This document shows, piece by piece, positions 19,438 to 26,437 of a DNA stretch of 64,000 nt. The notes beneath the pieces are model-generated. The model was not told the DNA's origin, did not search any database, and was given only the letters and a program-made list of their open reading frames with translations. The stretch comes from Fodinibacter sp963695175 (GTDB lineage: Bacteria > Actinomycetota > Actinomycetes > Actinomycetales > Dermatophilaceae), in assembly GCA_963695175.1 (NCBI GenBank), contig CAVOGG010000006.1:1-64000 (forward strand), written 5' to 3'. Within the stretch, counting starts at the first letter, position 1. Every line of letters begins with the position of its first letter. Made by a program: the position numbers and the translations under genes.

Positions 19438-20443
19438 TCAGGTGGTCATGGCCGCGACGGCGTCGCGGATGGTGGTGGCGGTGGACTCGAGGGATGCCGT
19501 GGCACCGGCACCGACGAGCTCGTCGGCACGGGCGGCGAGCGGGGCGCAGCGCGACGAGCGCGGCCTCGAGGGCCTGCGCTGTCGTGTCGGCGAGCAGCGC
19601 CTTGTTGGTGGCGCCCGTCTCGGGGTCGGCGACCCAGGCCTTGTAGAGGGCGTCGACCCACTTGCGCTGGTCCTTGAACCACGAGGAGAGGTGCTGCGCG
19701 ACAAGGCTGTACGAGCCGGCGCCCTGGTCGATGGCCGCGTCGTCGAGGTGCGTGAAGAACAGCGAGTAGATGAGCTTGTCGGCGACGTCGAGGCGGATCA
19801 GGGCCTTGCCCCAGTCCTTCTCGATGAGCAGCTCCTCGATGTATCGGCGCAGGCCCTGTAGCGCGGCATCCTCGACCCAGCGGGTCTTGGCCTCACCGAG
19901 CAGCTCGGCGGTGCCGCCACCGAGGGCGATGCCGACCCGGCTGAGCGCCTGCGCGTTGCCGATCCGGTCGAACGCGGCGTACGCGGCGCACTGGGTGATC
20001 GTGGTGCCGAAGCCGAACCTGGCGATGTCGCACGACACCATCTGGGCGCCCGACTCGTAGTGCCGCAGCGGCACGACGAGCTCGCCGAGCACGGCCGACC
20101 AGGCGTCGGGGAGCCGGGCCAGCAGGTCGCGGGAGTTGAGGTAGTCCAGGGTGGAGGCCACCGAGTCGGCCATCGCGGCCCGCGAGGTCACGTAGGGGGC
20201 GTAGTAGAACTGCCGCGGGTCGGTGAACGAGTACGGGTCGGTCAGCCGGAACGCGCTGAACGCCGCGTCGTAGATGTCGTGCTCGGGGTCCCAGAGCGGC
20301 CGGTAGTGGAAGTTCTCCTTGGCCTGGATGTCGATGCTGCCCTCCTCGTACCGGGAGGCCGGGCGGTCGCCGTAGCGGCGGACGAGGTGGCTGAAGGTCT
20401 TGCGTGGCGGCTCGATGACCTGGGTTCGCAGTTCGTACTGCAC
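19438..20443 (-). CDS. Phenol hydroxylase beta subunit (DmpL-type), one frameshift near the C-terminus
   Basis: Structural subunit of the hydroxylase dimer. GTG 20443 has a near-perfect AAGGAGG ribosome site and gives VQYELRTQVIEPPRKTFSHL, then RPLWDPEHDIYD and YYAPYVTSRAAM, typical of the TmoE/DmpL family. The frame breaks at about 19542-19549. A CG insertion (CTGCGCGCC) joins ALVAL to APLAARADELVGAGA and the natural stop at 19438, for about 335 residues, the family length. Without repair the open frame would run into the next gene. First hydroxylase subunit gene in the operon. Confidence 0.9.
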
Positions 20444-20517
20444 GGTGCCTCCTTGGGGGCGGTGCGCCGGGCTGCGGGTGCCCGGGCTCGGGGTGGTGCG
20501 GGATGGTGCGGGCGGGG

Positions 20518-20958
20518 TCAGGAAACGTGGTGGTGGGTGACGCCGGACTCGACGAGCAGGCGCACGATGAGGTCGGGAAGGGCGTCCGGACCGTCGAGCT
20601 CCTGGGGGAGCTCGGAGTCGAAGCCGTCGCCGACGAGCCGGCCGTATGCCGTGCCGTCCTCGAACGTCGTCGACACCCGAGCCGCTCGGTCCCGGTGCGT
20701 CACCCGGAACGCGAGCTCGTGGGGCAGCGTCTCGTCGACCAGGTCGAGCCGGTCGTCGGACTCGGCGAGGATCGCGTTGGCCTCGCTGACCAGCTGCTCG
20801 GCCAGCGAGCGGATCGCGACCTGCCGGTCGGCGCCGGTGCCGGTGGCGATCCGCCGGCTGATCCGGGTGTCCGGCATCGGGGCGATCTCCTCGACGTCTG
20901 GCAGGTCCTCCTCGGGCGTGCCGACGAGCTCGGCCACGCGCAGCATGAACGGGGTCAT
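20518..20958 (-). CDS. Unknown protein in the phenol hydroxylase operon
   Basis: Acidic soluble protein of 146 residues with no signal peptide or membrane segment, and no motif I recognise. ATG 20958 overlaps the stop of the GlcG-like gene (ATGA), and the beta-subunit gene follows 75 bp later, so it is cotranscribed. It sits where Pseudomonas operons carry DmpK, the small P0 assembly or regulatory protein, but is longer and does not look like DmpK. An assembly role in place of DmpK is a guess from position only. Confidence 0.75.
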   Translation of the reverse strand: MTPFMLRVAELVGTPEEDLPDVEEIAPMPDTRISRRIATGTGADRQVAIRSLAEQLVSEANAILAESDDRLDLVDETLPHELAFRVTHRDRAARVSTTFEDGTAYGRLVGDGFDSELPQELDGPDALPDLIVRLLVESGVTHHHVS

Positions 20959-21440
20959 CGTGCGTCCTCTCGTGCTTGTCGGTGTGCGCCGGCGGCCTCG
21001 AGCCGTGCGGCATCCAGGGCGGCGGCGACCGCGGCGGCGCCTGCGGAGGCGACCGCCTTGTCCTGGTCGGCGGAGCCGCCGGACGCGCCGACCGCCCCGA
21101 CGAAGGTGCCGTCGACGACGACGGGAACGCCACCGCCGAAGGCGGCGACCCGGCCGCGCTGGCCGATGCCTTCACGCACGGCGTCCTCACCGCAGATCGC
21201 CTCGTAGAAGACGTCGGTCGGCAGGCCGCCGAAGCCGGCGACCGTCCAGGCCTTGTCCTGCGCGATCGACCCCGACACCGCGAAGGCCCCGTCCATCCGC
21301 GCGAAGGCCAGCAGGCCCCCGGCGGCGTCGGTGACCGCGACGTTGAACGCCCCGCCGATCTGCTCGGCGTGCGCCAGGGCGGCGTCGAGCGCGACCCGGG
21401 CCCCGGCGTACGTCAGGGCGGTCTCGGTGCGCACGAGCAT
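20955..21440 (-). CDS. GlcG/HbpS-family protein
   Basis: Member of the GlcG/HbpS (DUF336) family, 161 residues. Family features are ALAHAEQIGGAFNVAVTDAAGGLLAFARMDGA, the QDKAWTVAGFG segment and the Gly-rich GVPVVVDGTFVGAVGASGG. HbpS of Streptomyces binds haem and interacts with a sensor kinase; other members are widespread in aromatic-degradation operons, where their role is not settled. ATG 21440 has a GGAG site. Coupled by overlap to the next gene. A ring-cleavage-related or redox-sensing role is possible but unproven. Confidence 0.88.
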   Translation of the reverse strand: MLVRTETALTYAGARVALDAALAHAEQIGGAFNVAVTDAAGGLLAFARMDGAFAVSGSIAQDKAWTVAGFGGLPTDVFYEAICGEDAVREGIGQRGRVAAFGGGVPVVVDGTFVGAVGASGGSADQDKAVASAGAAAVAAALDAARLEAAGAHRQAREDAR

Positions 21441-21592
21441 CAGGGGCTCCTCGTCGACGATGACGGACGGGTGGGTGGGTGAGTGGGCGCGGAAGAACGG
21501 GTGGGGCGAGCGGTGGTGACAGGCACCACCGCGGTGACGGCGGCCGACGGCGCGCCGCCGTCACCGGGTGGTGACGATCGGTCAGCCCGGGA

Positions 21593-22507
21593 TCAGGTGA
21601 GCACCGAGGTGAACGCGTCGTTGAGCTCGCGGGCGTGGTAGAACACGCCCTTGCCGAGCGCCTCGGGGGTCCACACCGACATCGGGCGGTCGCGGTAGGC
21701 CAGGTAGCCGCCGGCGAAGACCTCGTTGCGGTTGCCCGACGGGTCGAAGAAGTAGACCGTCTGGCCGCGGGTGATGCCGTGGCGGGTGGGGCCGATGTCG
21801 ATCGGCACGTCGTCCATCGAGAACAGGTCCGCGGCGCGGCCGACCTCGACCCAGTCACCGAGCCGGAAGGCGAAGTGGTGGAGCTTGGAGTTGGGGCCGG
21901 CGAGCACGGCGAGCTGGTGGATCTGGTTGTTGCTCGTCATCCAGGTGGCGATGATGTCGGCGTCGGAGTCCAGCGAGGTCTGCACGCGCTCGGTGGGGTA
22001 GAAGTCGAACACGGCGGTCAGGAAGCGGTCCATCAGACCCGGGTCCTCGGCGGTGATCAGCGAGTGGTCGAGCGCGGGCACGCCGACCCCGACGAGGTGG
22101 CGGGGGAAGGCGTCCGGGTTGTGGGTGCCGACCTCGGTGCCCACGCAGGTGGCCTCGTGGTACACCTCGAAGACGTGGTCGGACGGGGTCGTGAACCGGA
22201 TGCCGTCGCCGATCTCCGGGTTCTCGCCCTTGCTCATCCGCTCGACGGTGACGCCGAAGGCCGAGGCCTTCTTCTCGATGTCGTCGATGTCGCTGGAGTT
22301 CTCGACCTTCCAGCCGAACTTGACCAGGCCGACGCCACCCTCCTCGAGCACGACCGAGTGGTGGTCCCACTCGTCCCAGGCCTTGTAGTAGACCTTGTTG
22401 CCCTCGGCCTTGGTCTCGTACAGGCCCAGCGTGTTGGCGTAGTGGTCCTTGGCCTCGGCCAGGTCCGTGACGCGGACATGGGCGTAGCCCATCCTCATGA
22501 CTCCCAT
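21593..22507 (-). CDS. Catechol 2,3-dioxygenase
   Basis: Fe(II) extradiol dioxygenase opening catechol next to the diol to give yellow 2-hydroxymuconic semialdehyde (XylE/DmpB type). The 304-residue protein has two vicinal-oxygen-chelate modules. The iron ligands are His148 (ALDHSLI), His211 (KLHHFAFRL) and Glu262 (GNRNEVFAGGY). The C-terminal signature RHGITRGQTVYFFDPSGNRNE is clear. ATG 22507 has an AAGGAG site. It lies directly after its repair ferredoxin and upstream of the hydroxylase genes. Confidence 0.96.
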   Translation of the reverse strand: MGVMRMGYAHVRVTDLAEAKDHYANTLGLYETKAEGNKVYYKAWDEWDHHSVVLEEGGVGLVKFGWKVENSSDIDDIEKKASAFGVTVERMSKGENPEIGDGIRFTTPSDHVFEVYHEATCVGTEVGTHNPDAFPRHLVGVGVPALDHSLITAEDPGLMDRFLTAVFDFYPTERVQTSLDSDADIIATWMTSNNQIHQLAVLAGPNSKLHHFAFRLGDWVEVGRAADLFSMDDVPIDIGPTRHGITRGQTVYFFDPSGNRNEVFAGGYLAYRDRPMSVWTPEALGKGVFYHARELNDAFTSVLT

Positions 22508-22509
22508 TG

Positions 22510-22896
22510 CTACTCCTTGTGGGTGGTGCCGGTCGGGGAGGACGCGGCTGCGTAGGCCTCGGCACGCTGCCGGGCCTTCTCGTTGATCTGGTGCAGGAAG
22601 GTGCTGACGAGGCGAACGTGCTCGCCGCGCAGCTCGATGGTGATGTCGGTCTCGGGCACGGCACGGCAGCTCAGGCAGGTGCCGTCGTGGCGCTCGGCGT
22701 CGGTGATGACGGTGTCGGCGACGGGGTGGTTGTACGCGAACCCTCCGGAACGGCAGTCGACCTTGCAGATCGCGCAGCCACCGCGCCGACATCCGACCGT
22801 GTAGGCGAACCCCGCCTTGTAGAGGCCGCTGAGCACGGTCTCTCCCGGTTCGAGGTAGATGACCTCGCCCGTGGGGTGGATCGTCACGGTCGGCAC
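22510..22896 (-). CDS. 2Fe-2S ferredoxin, XylT/DmpQ-type
   Basis: Small ferredoxin expected to reactivate catechol 2,3-dioxygenase by re-reducing its oxidised iron. GTG 22896 with an AAGGGAG site gives VPTVTIHPTGEVIYLEPGETV. Cluster ligands are in VGCRRGGCAICKVDC and GTCLSCRAV, the C-x5-C-x2-C ... C spacing of XylT-like proteins. Length is 128 residues. First gene of the upper operon, 88 bp downstream of the operator-like repeat at 22984. Confidence 0.9.
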   Translation of the reverse strand: MPTVTIHPTGEVIYLEPGETVLSGLYKAGFAYTVGCRRGGCAICKVDCRSGGFAYNHPVADTVITDAERHDGTCLSCRAVPETDITIELRGEHVRLVSTFLHQINEKARQRAEAYAAASSPTGTTHKE

Positions 22897-22983
22897 CGGC
22901 GCTCCCTTGCGTTCAGTGATGGGGGCGACTGCGTGCCGCCTCACCACTGAGAGTCGCTGAGCCCCGGGGGCGCGACCACGCAC

Positions 22984-23000
22984 GTTCCTCATACGGGAAC
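22984..23000. promoter_or_regulatory. Operator-like inverted repeat GTTCC-N7-GGAAC, upper operon
   Basis: Perfect arms with spacer TCATACG, 88 bp before the ferredoxin start. The flanks CACGTTCC and CGGGAACAT are identical to the copy at 13721. The third copy is at 14691. Confidence 0.65.
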
Positions 23001-23104
23001 ATCGGGCACTGCGCTCGTGCGCACCCAGCGGGGGATGCCGCGTGCTCGCCGCCCGCTCGCGGCGGCCGGCTCGGCAGCGGTCAGCGGCGTCGGCGGCTCG
23101 GCGG

Positions 23105-23848
23105 TCAGCGACGCAGCGCCGCAGCCATCCGCTCCTGGGCGACGGCGGAGTGGAACAGCAGCCCGGACAGGCGAGCCATCTCGTCACCACGCTCGTCGAA
23201 CGCGGCCACCAGGTCGGCGTTGAGCAGCCGCTTGGCCTCGACCAGGCCCTGCCTGGCCCCCGCTCGCAGGTCGTTCAGCACCCGGTCGACCCCGGCATCC
23301 AGCTGCTCGGGCGAGGTCACCTCGGTGACCAGCCCGGCGTCGCGGGCCTCGCCGGCGCCCACCGAGCGCCCGGTGAGGAACCAGTCGGATGCCGTGCGCG
23401 GGCTGAGCCGGGCACGCAGGGGGATGGAGATCACAGCGGCCGCAAGGCCGAGGCGCACCTCGGTCAGGGCGAAGCTGACGTCGTCGCGGCAGACCACGAG
23501 GTCGGACGAGGCGACCAGGCCCAGGCCGCCGGCGCGCACCGGCCCGTCGAGCCGGCAGACCACGGGCACCGGGAGGTCGGCGATGGCGCGCTGCAGGGCG
23601 ATGATGCCGCGGGCCGACTCGACCATGTCGACGGTCGCGGCCTCCTTGAGGTCGGCGCCGGCGCAGAACACCGGGTGCGAGGAGCGCAGCAGCACGCCGT
23701 GCAGCGACTCGTCGGCACCGGCCTCGGCGAGGTGGCCGGCCAGGTCGGCGACCAACCGCCGGGAGAGGGCGTTGCGGTTGGCGGGGGAGTCGAGCGTCAG
23801 CACCGCGATGCGGTCGTCGTCGGCCCGGTGCACCAGTGCGTCGCTCAC
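23105..23848 (-). CDS. Enoyl-CoA hydratase/isomerase family protein
   Basis: Crotonase-fold protein of 247 residues. Oxyanion-hole segments are visible in HPVFCAGADLKEA and DGPVRAGGLGLVASSDLVV. The first position usually carrying a catalytic Glu reads GPVRAGGLG and the second lies in FALTEVRLGL, so the reaction cannot be assigned. GTG 23848 is chosen; GTG 23866 would add six residues. It follows a 208-bp spacer holding the upper-operon control region and is not obviously part of that operon. Confidence 0.82.
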   Translation of the reverse strand: MSDALVHRADDDRIAVLTLDSPANRNALSRRLVADLAGHLAEAGADESLHGVLLRSSHPVFCAGADLKEAATVDMVESARGIIALQRAIADLPVPVVCRLDGPVRAGGLGLVASSDLVVCRDDVSFALTEVRLGLAAAVISIPLRARLSPRTASDWFLTGRSVGAGEARDAGLVTEVTSPEQLDAGVDRVLNDLRAGARQGLVEAKRLLNADLVAAFDERGDEMARLSGLLFHSAVAQERMAAALRR

Positions 23849-23929
23849 GGGCTCGACCCTAGCCACAACATCCTCGAGCCGGGTGCTCAGGCGGTCGCGC
23901 CGACAGCCGTTCCGGCACCCAGCTGCGGT

Positions 23930-24451
23930 TCAGTCGCGGGCGCTGACGCGGAAGACCGGCATCCCGGGGGCGACCGCGGCGATCTCGGCGTCGGTCGACT
24001 TCTTGGACAGGCCCTCGACGAACCGGCCGACCTCCCAGCCCCACTTGGTGACGTAGACCCGCAGCACCGGCACCCGCTGGTCGACGGGCAGCTCGACCAG
24101 GTCGACCACCTCGACGCGCCTGCCCAGGTGCAGCTCACCGCCACCGGCGGCCCGGACGTTGCGTACCCACTGGGTGTTGCCGCGCGGTGCGACGAGGTAG
24201 CGCTCGCCGTCGAGCTCCATCAGGTTGACCGGCGTGCGGCGCAGCTCGCCGGACGTGCGGCCGCGCACGACCAGCACCCGCGAGCCCATCAGGCTGATGC
24301 CGCGCGCGGTGAGCCAGCGCACGACGGTGCCCGACCAGACCTCCATCCGGTTGGCCGGCGGCACGTACCGGTTGGGGTCCACCGGTGCGGCAGCGGTGGG
24401 GCGGGGCGTGGGGGTGGAGCTGGGGGTGTGGTCGCTGCTCGGCTGGTCCAT
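23930..24451 (-). CDS. F420-dependent nitroreductase (DDN) family protein
   Basis: Deazaflavin-dependent oxidoreductase of the actinobacterial DDN/DUF385 type, 173 residues. Recognisable features are RTSGELRRTPVNLMELDGERYLVAP, GNTQWVRNVRAAGGGELHLG and VTKWGWEVGRFVEGLS. The N-terminal 25 residues are Pro/Ser/Thr-rich. ATG 24451. It is divergent from a TetR gene with two matching inverted repeats between them, so it is the probable target of that repressor. The substrate is unknown. Confidence 0.85.
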   Translation of the reverse strand: MDQPSSDHTPSSTPTPRPTAAAPVDPNRYVPPANRMEVWSGTVVRWLTARGISLMGSRVLVVRGRTSGELRRTPVNLMELDGERYLVAPRGNTQWVRNVRAAGGGELHLGRRVEVVDLVELPVDQRVPVLRVYVTKWGWEVGRFVEGLSKKSTDAEIAAVAPGMPVFRVSARD

Positions 24452-24469
24452 GTCGTCCTCCGTCGTGGT

Positions 24470-24540
24470 GAGAGCGGTGCTCTCGGTGCGTTGCCCCCAG
24501 CGTGACGCCTCGATCCCGCAAAGTCAAGAGCAGTGCTCTC
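24470..24540. promoter_or_regulatory. Two TetR operator-like inverted repeats
   Basis: Two sites share the core AGAGCnGTGCTCT: 24471-24483 (within GAGAGC-GGT-GCTCTC) and 24527-24539. They lie between the divergent DDN-family and TetR genes, spaced 56 bp centre to centre. The site at 24527 is about 24 bp from the TetR ATG. Autoregulation with control of the DDN gene is likely. Confidence 0.75.
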
Positions 24541-24562
24541 GGTTTTGTGGCAGGATGCCGCC

Positions 24563-25270
24563 ATGCCCACCACCCGCGCCCGTCGCCGCGAGGACGTCAC
24601 GGCCCGCATCCTCGAGATCGGCCGCCAGCACCTGGCCCAGCACGGTGCCGCCGGGCTCTCGCTGCGGGCGGTCACCCGCGACCTGGGCATGGTGTCGTCG
24701 GCGGTCTACCGCTACGTCGCCAACCGCGACGAGCTGCTCACCCTGCTGCTCGTCGACGCCTACAACGCCCAGGCGGATGCCGTGCAGGCGGCGGTCGACG
24801 CCGCCGCCGACCAGCGCTGGTCCGAGCGGCTGCTCGCCGCGGCCCATGCGTTCCGGGCCTGGGCGGTCACCGAGCCGAGCCGCTACGCGTTGCTGTACGG
24901 CAGCCCGGTGCCCGGCTACGCCGCCCCTGCGGAGGTGACGCTCGAGCCGGGGACCCGGGTGGTCGTCCTCCTGATGAACCTGGTGGCCGAGGGGGTCAGC
25001 CGCGGCGACGTGCCCGACCGGCCGGCGCCGCACGCTCCGCCCGACCCGCTGGCCGGTGACCTGCGGGTCGTCGGGGCCGAGGTCGGGCTGGAGACCGACC
25101 CCGCCGTGCTGTCCCGGGCGCTGCTGCTGTGGTCGACCGTGGTGGGCGGCACCAGCCTGGAGGTGTTCGGGCAGTACGGCGCCGACAGCTTCCGCGACCC
25201 GCGGCAGGCCTACGACCAGCAGCTCCGGATGGCGCTGGACGTGCTGCGCGGCGGCCTCGACGCCCCCTGA
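24563..25270 (+). CDS. TetR-family transcriptional regulator
   Basis: Repressor of 235 residues with an N-terminal TetR helix-turn-helix (ITARILEIG-like helix, GLSLRAVTRDLGMVSSAVYRYVANRDELLTLLL). The C-terminal ligand-binding domain is of the TetR_C_13-like actinobacterial type (FRAWAVTEPSRYALLYGSPVPGY). ATG 24563. Two inverted repeats in its promoter region are also in that of the divergent F420-type oxidoreductase gene. The ligand is unknown. Confidence 0.92.
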   Translation: MPTTRARRREDVTARILEIGRQHLAQHGAAGLSLRAVTRDLGMVSSAVYRYVANRDELLTLLLVDAYNAQADAVQAAVDAAADQRWSERLLAAAHAFRAWAVTEPSRYALLYGSPVPGYAAPAEVTLEPGTRVVVLLMNLVAEGVSRGDVPDRPAPHAPPDPLAGDLRVVGAEVGLETDPAVLSRALLLWSTVVGGTSLEVFGQYGADSFRDPRQAYDQQLRMALDVLRGGLDAP

Positions 25271-25281
25271 CTGCCCTTCTT

Positions 25282-25359
25282 CCCGACTTATTGCGAATTT
25301 CCCACCCGCCCCGGGCCGCTCGCCCCCGCGTTTCGGTGGGCAATTCGCAATAAGTCGGG
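25282..25359. terminator. Bidirectional terminator-like inverted repeat
   Basis: Arms 25282-25306 and 25335-25359 match at 24 of 25 positions, core CCCGACTTATTGCGAATT. It fills the gap between the convergent TetR and DUF1801 genes, starting 12 bp after one stop and ending 2 bp before the other. It shares its core with the repeats at 5161 and 17074. Confidence 0.7.
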
Positions 25360-25360
25360 T

Positions 25361-25729
25361 CTATCGGCCGTCGGCGAGGCGGGCCAGGTGGGCGCGCACC
25401 ACCGCGTCGACCAGCAGCGTCGGGAACTCCTCGCGGTAGAGCAGCTTGAGCGTGCTGGCGCCCGAGCTGTGCGCCTCGAGGTCTGCCGCCGCCTGCGCGT
25501 CGAGGTCCTCGGCCGGCGGCAGCGGGTAGATCGCCAGGTGCTCCTTCCACGCCGAGGCGTGCAGCAGCCGGTGCCCGTCGACGAGGAAGGTCGGCATGTT
25601 GTACGACAGCGTCTCGGTCGCCTCGGGCGCGTGCCGCTGCACCAGCTCGCGCACGCCGAGGAAGAAGGCGCGACCGGTCTCGGGGGCGCGCTCGAGGTAG
25701 CTCTCGACGGCGTCGGAGGAGGGGCTCAT
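25361..25729 (-). CDS. DUF1801 (YdhG-like) protein
   Basis: Small protein of 122 residues in the DUF1801 family. Typical features are the N-terminal VESYLERAP, then LSYNMPTFLVDGHRLLHASAWKEHLAIYPLPP, and KLLYREEFPTLLVDAVVRAHL. Structures in the family show a cone-like fold; the Bacillus member Fra has been linked to iron handling. No operon partner on its strand. ATG 25729. Confidence 0.85.
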   Translation of the reverse strand: MSPSSDAVESYLERAPETGRAFFLGVRELVQRHAPEATETLSYNMPTFLVDGHRLLHASAWKEHLAIYPLPPAEDLDAQAAADLEAHSSGASTLKLLYREEFPTLLVDAVVRAHLARLADGR

Positions 25730-25773
25730 CCCGGCATCCTCCCTGCCTCACCCCGCCACGTCGAGCGGTGTTC

Positions 25774-25847
25774 CGCGAAGTCAGGACCACGTCGCGGAGT
25801 CAGGGGCGTATCCGGCCCTGAGTGGGCGAAGTGGTCCTGACTCCGCG
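25774..25847. terminator. Inverted repeat downstream of the recF-DUF721 operon
   Basis: Arms 25774-25790 and 25831-25847 match at 16 of 17 positions (CGCG.AGTCAGGACCAC). It starts 15 bp beyond the DUF721 stop, so it probably ends the dnaN-side operon. The loop contains a smaller nested repeat. Confidence 0.5.
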
Positions 25848-25861
25848 TCATGAGGTGCAGG

Positions 25862-26437
25862 TCAGCCGTAGGTGTCACGTGGGCCGCGGCCGTCCTGCAC
25901 GCGGCGCTGCCCGCGCGACCAGGTGGGCGCGCCCGGCCCGACGACGCGCAGCTCGGTGACCGTGCCGTCGCCGACCTCCTCGGCGAGGCGGGTGAGCAGG
26001 CTCGACGACAGCAGCCGCAGCTGGGTCGCCCAGGCGGTGGAGTCGCCGCGCACGGTGAGGATGCCGTCGACGAAGTCGAGCGGGGCGCAGTGCTGGGCGA
26101 TCTCGGGCCCGACGATCTGCGGCCACCGCCCGATGACGGCTCCGACCGCGACGTCGCCGACCCACCCGCGTTCGGTGACGAACTGGTCGAGCTGCTCGCC
26201 GAGCAGCTTGGGGTCGCGCCCGGTCGTGGAGCGCTCGCCGACCGGTATGTCCTTGGCCCGCCGCCGCGGCCGCAGCCCGGGGCGCAGCCCCTTCGCCTTG
26301 GCCGCCGCGCGGGCGCGGGCGAGCGCGGCCGCCGCGGCTTCGGCGGCATCCCCGACGACCGGCTCTGGGACCACATCGGAATCCGTTGTGTCAGAACGGA
26401 TCTCGGCGTCGTCCGGAGGGCGCACGTCGTCACTCAC
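25862..26437 (-). CDS. DUF721 (DciA-like) protein
   Basis: Homologue of M. tuberculosis Rv0004, a DUF721 protein of 191 residues. DUF721/DciA proteins act in loading or operating the replicative helicase DnaB in bacteria that lack DnaC. The N-terminal 60 residues are low complexity and basic (ARARAAAKAKG, RPGLRPRRRAK). The conserved domain begins LGEQLDQFVTERGW and includes IVGPEIAQHCAP and STAWATQLRLL. GTG 26437 overlaps the recF stop by 8 bp. In most actinobacteria gyrB comes next; here the accessory region intervenes. Confidence 0.9.
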   Translation of the reverse strand: MSDDVRPPDDAEIRSDTTDSDVVPEPVVGDAAEAAAAALARARAAAKAKGLRPGLRPRRRAKDIPVGERSTTGRDPKLLGEQLDQFVTERGWVGDVAVGAVIGRWPQIVGPEIAQHCAPLDFVDGILTVRGDSTAWATQLRLLSSSLLTRLAEEVGDGTVTELRVVGPGAPTWSRGQRRVQDGRGPRDTYG

